Assembly: GCA_026193435.1 (NCBI GenBank)
Contig: JAPHUN010000157.1
Location: forward strand, 1 to 11,323
From: Chlorobium sp.
GTDB lineage: Bacteria; Bacteroidota; Chlorobiia; Chlorobiales; Chlorobiaceae
Reading direction: 5' to 3'
DNA length: 11,323 nucleotides
This document shows positions 6,726 through 11,323 of this stretch, one piece after another. Under the pieces are notes generated by a model. It saw only the letters and a list, made by a program, of their open reading frames with translations. It was not told where the DNA came from and ran no database searches. The position numbers and the translations under genes are program-made. Every line of letters starts with the position of its first letter. Positions within the stretch are counted from its first letter, which is position 1.

Positions 6726-7919
6726 TTACGACTTTTCTGTGTTGAACCAACCCGCTGTTCTCTTGCAGAAACCAACAAGCATCAGCATCACCGGTACCTC
6801 GATCAGTACACCGACCACTGTTGCAAGGGCAGCACCGGATGACAGGCCGAACAGCATGACTGCGGTGGCGATAGCCACTTCAAAATGGTTGGAAGCGCCG
6901 ATCATGGCAGCTGGCGCGGCATCTTCGTAATTCAGTTTGAGGATTTTTGCCGCGCCGTAGCCCAGTCCGAAAATGAGAACGGTTTGCAGGAAAAGCGGAA
7001 TTGAGATCCACAGAATGGTCAGCGGGTTGGCCAGAATGGTCTCGCCCTTGAAGCTGAACAGTAAAACCAATGTCAGCAACAGTGCGCTGATGGTTACCGG
7101 TGTAAGAACATGCAGAAACTTTTCTTTGAACCATTTTTCACCCTTGTGTCCGATAATCCATTTGCGGGAGAAATAACCGGCGACCAGTGGCAGAGCCACA
7201 TAGATGGCCACGGACAGCAGCAGAGCCTGCCACGGAACAGGTAACCTACCGATACCCAACAGAAACCCGCCCAGAACCCCGTAGAGGACGAGCATGGTCA
7301 GGGAGTTGATCGCGACCATGACGAGAGTCAGACCATCATTACCCCGGGCCAGGTATCCCCAGACGAGAACCATGGCTGTGCAGGGGGCTATTCCCAGCAG
7401 GATGCATCCGGCAAAATAGCTGCGCCACAGAGGAATCTGAAGCATTTTTACACCGTCCTGCAAAATCACGGTTCCTGCGCCGTGCTCCGCTCCGACAGGC
7501 AGGTCGAGGCCAAATGGCATTTTGACCAGATCCATCGCTTCGTTTCCGATCAATCCTTTAAGGAGAACACCAAGAAACAGCATGGCGATGGCATACATGG
7601 TGAACGGTTTGATGCACCAGTTGATGAACAGAGTCAGAAAAACGGGCTTTCCGCTTTTTCCGGCCTTGACCACGCTGGCGAAATCAATCTTGACCATGAT
7701 CGGGTACATCATAAAGAACAGACATATGGCAATTGGAATGGACACGACAGGCGCGCCATTGACATTGATACTCATGCCGTCCAGTGTTTTTGCCAGCCCG
7801 GGGGCGATTTTGCCGAGGTAAATCCCGAAAACAATGCACAACCCGACCCAGACGGTCAGGTACTTCTCAAAGATGCTGGTCATATGCCGGTCGTTCGCCG
7901 GACAAATTTCATTATTCAT
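6726..7919 (-). CDS. acr3: Arsenite efflux transporter, ACR3 family
   Basis: A 397-residue inner-membrane carrier that expels arsenite (and often antimonite), driven by the proton-motive force. About ten hydrophobic segments are visible. Family hallmarks are the essential cysteine in [13 protein letters not shown] (Cys180), the acidic residue in [11 protein letters not shown] (Glu347), and [12 protein letters not shown] (370-381). The loop between segments three and four (about 118-165) is longer than in a minimal ACR3 of about 350 residues, as in some bacterial subgroups. A start at 7919 is chosen because GGAGG lies seven bases upstream; the upstream ATG at 7940 overlaps the end of arsC and has no such site. 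It is the last gene of arsR-arsC-acr3, 13 bp after arsC, and should be induced by arsenite through ArsR. It appears intact and functional. Confidence 0.95.
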   Translation of the reverse strand: MNNEICPANDRHMTSIFEKYLTVWVGLCIVFGIYLGKIAPGLAKTLDGMSINVNGAPVVSIPIAICLFFMMYPIMVKIDFASVVKAGKSGKPVFLTLFINWCIKPFTMYAIAMLFLGVLLKGLIGNEAMDLVKMPFGLDLPVGAEHGAGTVILQDGVKMLQIPLWRSYFAGCILLGIAPCTAMVLVWGYLARGNDGLTLVMVAINSLTMLVLYGVLGGFLLGIGRLPVPWQALLLSVAIYVALPLVAGYFSRKWIIGHKGEKWFKEKFLHVLTPVTISALLLTLVLLFSFKGETILANPLTILWISIPLFLQTVLIFGLGYGAAKILKLNYEDAAPAAMIGASNHFEVAIATAVMLFGLSSGAALATVVGVLIEVPVMLMLVGFCKRTAGWFNTEKS

Positions 7920-7932
7920 AAAAATACCTCCA

Positions 7933-8341
7933 TTACTCATTCAATATTTCAGGCAGGGTTTCGAAAAAGGCTTTGATTTCGTCACGGACGTTTCGATAGC
8001 ACTCCAGCTGTTCTTCTTCTGATGCGCCTTGTGCCGAGAGTTCCTTTGCCATTTTGGGCGGATCACCGAATCCGACATGGAGATCCTTGCCGTTACCCGG
8101 AAAAAAGGACAGGTCTCGTGGGCATACCCGCATACGGTGACAACCACTTCCGGTTTTACGTCCTTGAACTAATCGATTCAGCCATCACTTTTACCGCGTT
8201 CTGGTCGAGCCCGTGCGTCTCGATCCCTGCAGAGCAGGCTTCGATGACATCTCCCTTGAGGTGCAGGGTCCAGCCTTCGGTCATCTGGCTGCGGCATGAG
8301 TTCCCGGTACACAGGGACAGTACGTTCAGTTTTTCACTCAT
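7933..8341 (-). pseudogene. arsC: Arsenate reductase ArsC (thioredoxin-coupled type), broken by two lesions
   Basis: ArsC of the low-molecular-weight phosphatase fold reduces arsenate to arsenite for export by Acr3. From ATG 8341 (AAGGAG seven bases upstream), [20 protein letters not shown] carries the Cys-x5-Arg phosphatase loop, continuing through [19 protein letters not shown]. Family members then have about 15 residues before the next block; here only eight bases remain and the frame shifts (junction about 8169-8177). The N-terminal frame stops at 8156. The second block, [20 protein letters not shown], keeps both redox cysteines. A second frameshift follows at a run of six T residues (coding strand; 8101-8106), where seven would restore the frame. 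The last block runs from FFPGNGKDLHVGFGDPP to ETLPEILNE, with its stop at 7933. All catalytic cysteines survive, but no single polypeptide can contain them. The homopolymer change could be a sequencing error; the internal deletion is less likely to be. Confidence 0.9.
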
Positions 8342-8367
8342 GATGTATCTCCTTGGTTTGTTAAAGC

Positions 8368-8748
8368 TTATTTTTTCGGGCAACATTCATCGCCGCGCTG
8401 CTTTCTGCAAAGATCTTCCGGCTCACACGAGGTGATGTCATCAAGTGTTTTTGCGTCGTGTTCGATGCCCGGATCATGGCTGAGTTGTGATTCGATCCAA
8501 CCGATCAACACACCGAAATCAGCCTGTTCCCGGCGAATCCGGTAATAGACCCATCGGCCGTCTTTCCGACTGTCCACCAGGCCGGATGAAATCAGAACTC
8601 CCATGTGACGGGAGGCTGTAGCTCCTGTGACATGAATCAGCTCTGTCAGCTGACAGGCACACAGCTCGTCGTGCTTCAGGAGAGCCGATACTATCCGGAG
8701 CCGGTTCCGGTCGGACAGTGCTTTAAATAGTGCAGTCAGTATATCCAT
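8368..8748 (-). CDS. arsR: ArsR-family arsenite-responsive repressor
   Basis: A 126-residue winged-helix repressor of the ArsR/SmtB family. It would bind its own promoter as a dimer and leave when arsenite binds. The recognition region is at about residues 29-53: [20 protein letters not shown] contains the Cys30-x-Cys32 metal-binding pair at the start of the DNA-binding helices, as in classical ArsR (ELCVCDL). The wing is visible as [18 protein letters not shown] (54-71). The C-terminal tail has four further cysteines (108, 114, 122, 123, ending ECCPKK), seen in one ArsR subgroup and possibly extra ligands. It is the first gene of the minus-strand operon, 26 bp ahead of arsC. The ribosome site is weak. 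Neighbouring genes leave little doubt about its role. Confidence 0.93.
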   Translation of the reverse strand: MDILTALFKALSDRNRLRIVSALLKHDELCACQLTELIHVTGATASRHMGVLISSGLVDSRKDGRWVYYRIRREQADFGVLIGWIESQLSHDPGIEHDAKTLDDITSCEPEDLCRKQRGDECCPKK

Positions 8749-8770
8749 TTTGATTTCATCGCAGTTGCAT

Positions 8771-8790
8771 AGTTAGCCAAGCATCTAATT
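8771..8790 (-). promoter_or_regulatory. Candidate ArsR operator
   Basis: An imperfect dyad AGTTAG-N8-CTAATT lies about 25 bp upstream of the arsR start, in an AT-rich stretch that would hold its promoter. Five of six arm positions pair. ArsR/SmtB operators are dyads of this kind, but the match to a specific consensus is loose and no clear -35/-10 pair with standard spacing was found. Confidence 0.3.
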
Positions 8791-8800
8791 AATATATATC

Positions 8801-8827
8801 AAAAAAGGAACCCGGTCAAGTTCCTTT
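8801..8827 (-). terminator. Intrinsic-terminator-like hairpin upstream of arsR
   Basis: AAAGGAAC (8804-8811) pairs with GTTCCTTT (8820-8827) around an 8-base loop. Read on the minus strand the stem runs into TTTTTT (8806-8801). It would stop minus-strand transcripts entering the ars operon from the right. The stem is fairly AT-rich, so strength is moderate. No minus-strand gene in the adjacent 1.5 kb needs it. Confidence 0.4.
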
Positions 8828-8833
8828 GTCGAT

Positions 8834-9148
8834 ATGAAACAAAAATGCCCTTCGAAATTACCACAAATCGCAGGCAGACCTCATAGGAAGAGGGGGAAAG
8901 TAAAACCAACCATACCGCAAAGGCTGGGATGGTTGACTGCGGCGGAGTCATAGAACAGCGGCATGTGTGGACGCTCACCGGCCGAGAGGAACGCCGGAGA
9001 AGAAGCCACCAGCCGGATACAGAGCCGGGAAAAGGTGTCGTTCGGACTCGAAGGCATGCGAACACGAGCCAAAACTGACAAGACGTGTTGCTTTATCGCC
9101 TTGTTGCACCATCATATCACACTGGAATTGTTGCATCAAAGCTATTAT
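8834..9148 (+). pseudogene. Group II intron-type reverse transcriptase, N-terminal fragment with stop
   Basis: From ATG 8834 the frame reads MKQKCPSKLPQIAG, then GKVKPTIPQRLGWLTAAES, a TAG at 8951, then MCGRSPAERNAGEEATSRIQ, SREKVSFGLEGMRTRAK, and TDKTCCFIALLHHHITLELL to HQSYY at about 9148. This follows the N-terminal leader of one group of intron maturase/reverse transcriptases, whose pattern is ...AEPVEgR..aeGNAgqqst.rtQSR..Vs.aLerir..A...k..rFtaLLHHit.elL..sf. After 9148 the similarity stops before any catalytic RT block (no YADD). Intact proteins of this kind have over 400 residues. No intron RNA domains were recognised nearby, and arsR begins only 86 bp upstream. Assignment is by remembered family pattern. 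Confidence 0.62.
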
Positions 9149-9268
9149 GAGCACCCGCCGCTCGGTATCGTGCTTTGCGAGGTACTTGGCAGGATTATTT
9201 TTGGTCGTTACTTCTTTGTGTTTGGTGGTTTCATTATAGGAAGTTCCCTATTCCTACCGGGCTCTGCC

Positions 9269-9300
9269 ATCTCCGGGCGAGCGGAGCGAGACCCGGAGAT
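9269..9300. repeat. 9-bp perfect GC-rich inverted repeat
   Basis: ATCTCCGGG (9269-9277) pairs with CCCGGAGAT (9292-9300) around a 14-base loop CGAGCGGAGCGAGA. It lies in the gene-free gap between the reverse transcriptase fragment and the higBA promoter. A smaller stem, TAGGAA/TTCCTA, lies at 9237-9256. The loop-and-arm sequence looks like an intergenic repeat, but a second copy is not in this window. Confidence 0.5.
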
Positions 9301-9320
9301 CCATTAGAAATGTTCACCTA

Positions 9321-9368
9321 TTTCCAATGATATATTTAATATTGATAATGTGTAGCCTTTTGGCTACA
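9321..9368 (+). promoter_or_regulatory. higBA promoter with palindromic operator
   Basis: TTTCCA (9321-9326) and GATAAT (9344-9349) are 17 bases apart. Directly after the -10 box comes a perfect palindrome TGTAGCC-TTTT-GGCTACA (9351-9368), ending 8 bases before the toxin ATG. Antitoxins of the HigA class repress their own promoter by binding such a dyad, so this is the likely autoregulatory operator. The palindrome is intact although the toxin gene is broken. Confidence 0.65.
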
Positions 9369-9376
9369 TTGTTGCT

Positions 9377-9669
9377 ATGGTTGAAATTCGCAAGACTGAA
9401 AATTTTGCTAAATGGCTTGATGGGTTGCGTGATGTTCGGGTGCGTGCGCTCGTATCCTGGTCAGGATAGAACGGCTAAGCGCTGGAAATCCTGGAGATGT
9501 TAAGACCGTGGGTGCAGGTTTTTCAGAGTTGCGGATTGACTATGGCCCCGGTTATCGGGTGTATTACAAAAAGCAGGGACGAGAGGTGGTGATTTTGTTG
9601 GCCGGTGGCGACAAGCGCACACAGACCAAGGATATCAAAACCGCTTTACGGCTTGCGCAGAATTTATAG
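9377..9669 (+). pseudogene. higB: HigB/RelE-type toxin, frameshifted by two bases
   Basis: HigB toxins are ribosome-dependent mRNA endonucleases. From ATG 9377 the frame gives MVEIRKTENFAKWLDGLRDV and RVRALV, then a shifted tail ending at TAG 9467-9469, only 30 residues. From 9457 another frame resumes the family: LVRIERLSAGNPGDVKTVGA, then GFSELRIDYGPGYRVYYKKQ, and VVILLAGGDKRTQTKDIKTA to the TAG at 9667-9669. Removing the two bases TC at 9455-9456 joins the parts into a 96-residue protein of normal length and spacing (RVRALV-LVRIERL). All the rest, including the GDK-x-TQ-x-DI end, looks conserved, so the lesion is probably recent or a sequencing error. The antitoxin gene starts 9 bp downstream. 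Confidence 0.88.
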
Positions 9670-9678
9670 GGGTAAATT

Positions 9679-10005
9679 ATGGCGAAAACGATTACTACGC
9701 GATACGATGTCGCCGAACATCTTCGCACGCCTGAGGAAATGGGAGCGTACCTTGAAGCTTGCCTTGAGGAGGCAAATGGCGACGCGGCGTTTATAGCGAA
9801 AGCTCTGGGGGATATTGCACGAGCTAAAGGGATGTCAAAAGTTGCACGAGACGCCGGTTTATCGAGGGAAAGTCTTTACAAAGCGCTCTCCGGAGAACGT
9901 ACCCCAAGCTTTGATACTATCCTTAAAGTTATCGATGCGCTTGGTTTGAAACTCCATGCTGAAGCTGCGCACGTAAATAATTCCGAGGCTCAACCTGTCG
10001 TTTGA
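9679..10005 (+). CDS. higA: HigA-type antitoxin (addiction module antidote protein, Xre-like HTH)
   Basis: A 108-residue DNA-binding antitoxin. It begins TRYDVAEHLRTPEEMGAYLE, the typical start of this antidote family, followed by an acidic helix and the AFIAKALGDIARAKGMSKVA region. The helix-turn-helix is at about 51-72: VARDAGLSRESLYKALSGER, followed by PSFDTILKVIDALGLKLHAE. Proteins of this group usually neutralise a RelE/HigB toxin encoded immediately upstream and repress the operon. AGGGG lies six bases before the ATG and the gap to the toxin stop is 9 bp, supporting cotranscription. It is complete while its toxin partner is frameshifted, so it may now act only as a repressor, or protect against related toxins. 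Confidence 0.9.
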   Translation: MAKTITTRYDVAEHLRTPEEMGAYLEACLEEANGDAAFIAKALGDIARAKGMSKVARDAGLSRESLYKALSGERTPSFDTILKVIDALGLKLHAEAAHVNNSEAQPVV

Positions 10006-10018
10006 GGAGAGCGGAGAC

Positions 10019-10049
10019 CCTTTGATCCGTGAAAAATTGAAAGGGATCG
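10019..10049 (+). repeat. 31-bp direct repeat, right copy
   Basis: Identical to 6083-6113. It begins 13 bp after the higA stop. Its LIREKLKGI frame continues only as unrelated residues to a TGA, so here it is a detached piece of the toxin gene. Confidence 0.9.
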
Positions 10050-10109
10050 TTCGACGTTCTGAGCACTATAGCATCCAAACTCGGTGTGAGGCTTGATGAT
10101 ATAGGATGA
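10050..10109 (+). pseudogene. Possible C-terminal end of an Xre-type antitoxin
   Basis: Directly after the right 31-bp repeat, in another frame, the sequence reads FDVLSTIASKLGVRLDDIG followed by TGA. This resembles the last helix of Xre antitoxins (tLkalAkaLGV-LDDL). Such antitoxins partner the RelE type represented by the repeat, and an N-terminal piece of one lies at 6270-6326. The fragment has only 19 residues, so the match is suggestive, not firm. It would fit a copy of the toxin-antitoxin locus with everything between the toxin's middle and the antitoxin's end deleted. Confidence 0.4.
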
Positions 10110-10116
10110 ACTGACC

Positions 10117-10257
10117 ATGAAAACCATTTGGCTCAGGTTACCTGAACCGATGCTTAATAGCCTAAAGGTTCTCGCCAACGAGCGCGACGTGCCCTAACAG
10201 TCATTGCTCAAGATGTTTTTATAAGAGCGCCTCGACAAGGAATTGAAGAAGTCGTGA
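10117..10257 (+). pseudogene. Ribbon-helix-helix (CopG/BrnA-like) antitoxin with two in-frame stops
   Basis: From ATG 10117 one frame reads MKTIWLRLPEPMLNSLKVLA, NERDVP, TAA (10195), QSLLKMFL, TAA (10222), ERLDKELKKS, TGA. The pattern ri-LPe-ll--lk-lA-erg-PYqsLlk--l-erL-kEl is that of small ribbon-helix-helix antitoxins. The first TAA replaces the conserved Tyr codon of PYQSL (one-base change), and the second interrupts the second helix. With two nonsense changes and no frameshift this is a decayed gene. No toxin gene was recognised beside it. Confidence 0.7.
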
Positions 10258-10301
10258 AGCTCGATTCGGAGAAAGGTTGGTGAAGATGGATGCCGGATCA
10301 A

Positions 10302-10334
10302 CCCCGTGAAATCTGAGCATCTATTTCACAGGGG
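10302..10334. repeat. 11-bp hairpin with one bulge between the antitoxin remnant and hicA
   Basis: CCCCGTGAAAT (10302-10312) pairs with ATTTCACAGGGG (10323-10334), leaving one unpaired A, around a 10-base loop. It lies downstream of both the plus-strand antitoxin remnant and the minus-strand hicBA operon, so it may be a shared transcription end, although no T run follows. Confidence 0.45.
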
Positions 10335-10409
10335 GCATGACTTTATGCGGAGTTCTGGTTCAACGCTCCCTGAAAATCCAGGAGTGAAGCCAAGTTATAG
10401 GAACGCAAC

Positions 10410-10616
10410 TTACAACTCGGTGTCATCAATTTCTGCAACCTTCATCAGGTATTTCAGTAAACCGATCTTGAGCGGTTTGTTGCCATGAACCGGAACAGAA
10501 ATTCGAATAGTTATTCCTTTTTTTACATAAATGTGATGGCTGCCATTGATTCGTTTTAACTCCCATCCCCTGGTTTCAAGGAGACGGCAAAGTCTTTTAC
10601 CGCTGACAGCTTTCAA
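10410..10616 (-). CDS. hicA: HicA toxin (mRNA interferase)
   Basis: A 68-residue double-stranded-RNA-binding-fold toxin that cuts m[23 protein letters not shown] leads into [14 protein letters not shown], with the G-S-H motif whose His27 is the expected catalytic residue, then [20 protein letters not shown] and an end matching the usual G-L-l-r-q-i-l-k--gi. Length is normal. The start is a TTG whose last three bases overlap the hicB stop (TTGA, 10613-10616), and GGAG lies eight bases upstream inside hicB, so translation is coupled to the antitoxin. It is the only toxin gene in the window without a visible lesion, so this pair may still be active. Confidence 0.92.
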   Translation of the reverse strand: MKAVSGKRLCRLLETRGWELKRINGSHHIYVKKGITIRISVPVHGNKPLKIGLLKYLMKVAEIDDTEL

Positions 10617-10816
10617 ACTGCTATCTCCATTACCTTATCTGTATCTGATACAGCAATATCCTGAATATCCACAGATAGACAACCCTCAACTGCTTCATAA
10701 ATATTGCTCAACAGTTCATCAAAAGTATCCCCTTGCGTTGTACAACCGGGAATGGACGGCACCTCAGCCCAGTATCCCCCTTCTTCTGCTTCGTGTACGA
10801 CTACTTTTAATTTCAT
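10613..10816 (-). CDS. hicB: HicB antitoxin, short form
   Basis: A 67-residue antitoxin with the HicB fold: [20 protein letters not shown], then [30 protein letters not shown] and a short tail. The [27 protein letters not shown] motif is diagnostic. It ends without the C-terminal DNA-binding domain found in long HicB proteins; this short form is common with hicA downstream. AAGGGA lies 5 bases before the ATG. It is encoded first in the operon and overlaps hicA by four bases. How the operon represses itself without a DNA-binding domain is unclear. Confidence 0.92.
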   Translation of the reverse strand: MKLKVVVHEAEEGGYWAEVPSIPGCTTQGDTFDELLSNIYEAVEGCLSVDIQDIAVSDTDKVMEIAV

Positions 10817-10825
10817 AATGTCCCT

Positions 10826-10855
10826 TCATTTCTTTTGTGTATAAGAAAAGCTCAT
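10826..10855 (-). CDS. Possible 9-codon leader ORF before hicB
   Basis: GGGAGG (10870-10865) lies 9 bases before an ATG that opens MSFSYTQKK, and its TGA overlaps the hicB ribosome site (TGAAGGGA). Termination here would place ribosomes on the hicB start. It may equally be chance or the decayed start of another gene. Confidence 0.25.
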   Translation of the reverse strand: MSFSYTQKK

Positions 10856-10870
10856 GAATCGGAACCTCCC

Positions 10871-11185
10871 TATTTCATATATCGTTCGATTTTTTGTCTG
10901 GCTGACGCCAGAATAGGAGCTTTTGAATAAATATACTCATGGTGTCTCAAAAAGTGAGGTATTTTGTTCAAGATTAAGGAATGCTCACAAGCCGAAGCGG
11001 AGTCCTGACAAGTCGGGATGAGCGCCGGTAGTGTGGCGCGACGCCGGAACAGGATTCGGACAGGTGCGTCGGGTCGTTCCGTTGCCCTTTCCACTATTCA
11101 ACAATTATTCCCAGGAGATGCAAAAATCGTGACGGCTTTTCTTGCCTGGAGTTGTTCTTGTCACTGTGTTCCCTGCAAAGAAGGC
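10871..11185. other. Gene-free stretch upstream of hicBA
   Basis: No supported gene was found on either strand. Open frames here (for example 10870-11094 minus and 11018-11230 plus) have no recognisable motifs and skewed composition. Small stems occur at 10898-10911 (CTGGC/GCCAG) and 11003-11018. The hicBA promoter should be at the left end but no convincing -35/-10 pair is visible. Confidence 0.5.
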
Positions 11186-11214
11186 GGGCAGGCACGGGGG
11201 CCTGCCCCTACGAA
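11186..11214 (-). repeat. Short palindromic intergenic repeat, copy B
   Basis: On the minus strand TTCGTAG leads into the stem GGGCAGGC and GCCTGCCC with loop CCCCGT (stem positions 11186-11193 and 11200-11207). It has the same lead-in, stem length and loop size as copy A at 3377-3404. Three stem positions differ and all three are compensated on the other arm. Confidence 0.65.
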
Positions 11215-11253
11215 TGAAAATTGCTCCTGACTTGTGCCAATTAGTGCCGAAAC

Positions 11254-11323
11254 TCAGAGCTCAAGAAATCGTTGAATCTTGTTGGTAAATTCGCTTGTGC
11301 CCATCTGCATGACACAAACCTCA
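11254..11323 (-). CDS. C-terminal 23 residues of an unidentified protein cut by the window edge
   Basis: An open minus-strand frame enters at 11323 and ends at the TGA at 11254-11256. It reads VCVMQMGTSEFTNKIQRFLE near its end. The helical, hydrophilic tail looks like a real protein end and the flanking sequence to the left is non-coding, but the piece is too short to assign to a family. Confidence 0.35.
   Translation of the reverse strand, partial: EVCVMQMGTSEFTNKIQRFLEL

Noticed and set aside
7482..8022. Long plus-strand open frames opposite acr3 and arsC
   Set aside because: They are antisense shadows of genes with clear family motifs on the minus strand.
8963..9307. A 114-codon open frame that could be called a new small protein
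   Set aside because: Its first 62 residues match the leader of intron-type reverse transcriptases and the rest reads through non-coding DNA including a GC-rich inverted repeat.
8749..9376. Group II intron RNA around the reverse transcriptase stub
   Set aside because: No domain V-like hairpin or intron 5' end was recognised, and arsR lies too close upstream.
10306..10488. A 60-codon plus-strand frame overlapping the hairpin and hicA
   Set aside because: It is antisense to hicA over its second half and has no recognisable motif or ribosome site.
1..11323. CRISPR array, tRNA or rRNA genes, or a complete prophage or IS element
   Set aside because: No regularly spaced repeats, cloverleaf-forming segments, or transposase or integrase motifs were seen.
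1..11323. A new multi-gene defence or metabolic system
   Set aside because: Every intact cluster belongs to a known class (ars operon, higBA, hicBA); the unfamiliar parts are broken fragments or single genes.

Overview
The window looks like a chromosomal stretch from a green sulfur bacterium (Chlorobi, Chlorobium/Prosthecochloris type). This rests on gene content and general style: a TauE/SafE-type sulfite or sulfonate exporter, a long two-domain SppA protease, palindromic and gttga-rich intergenic filler, and many toxin-antitoxin remnants. No single gene here fixes the species, so the placement is an inference.

The left half (1-5950) is a healthy housekeeping region. It holds the N-terminal part of rsmI (16S rRNA methyltransferase, minus strand, running off the left edge), a divergent promoter region, a TauE/SafE membrane transporter, an oligopeptide-type ABC transporter ATPase, a membrane-anchored signal peptide peptidase SppA, and a 229-residue protein with a formyltransferase-like core. 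The genes are intact and mostly spaced for separate transcription, except that sppA and the formyltransferase-like gene are 34 bp apart and probably cotranscribed. The block ends at a perfect 46-bp palindrome (5964-6009).

The right half (5951-11323) is an accessory, decaying region. An arsenic resistance operon on the minus strand (arsR, arsC, acr3) has an intact regulator and arsenite efflux pump but a broken arsenate reductase with two lesions. Around it lie remnants of at least four toxin-antitoxin loci. These are: a relE-like toxin plus the start of its antitoxin (6065-6326, frameshift and stops); a higBA pair whose toxin is frameshifted while the antitoxin is intact (9377-10005); a fragment that joins a 31-bp piece identical to the first toxin to what looks like the C-terminal end of an Xre antitoxin (10019-10109), followed by a ribbon-helix-helix antitoxin with two stops (10117-10257); and an apparently intact hicBA pair on the minus strand (10410-10816). 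A methyltransferase tail (6327-6540) and the N-terminal piece of a group II intron-type reverse transcriptase (8834-9148) complete the debris.

The best reading is repeated insertion, deletion and decay in a hotspot. The 31-bp direct repeat at 6083 and 10019 brackets the ars operon, the reverse transcriptase piece and higBA. I did not find a convincing new multi-gene system. The most unusual signals are the split and duplicated toxin-antitoxin mosaic, the perfect 46-bp hairpin, two copies of a palindromic repeat whose stems differ by three compensated base pairs, and the formyltransferase-like protein beside sppA.
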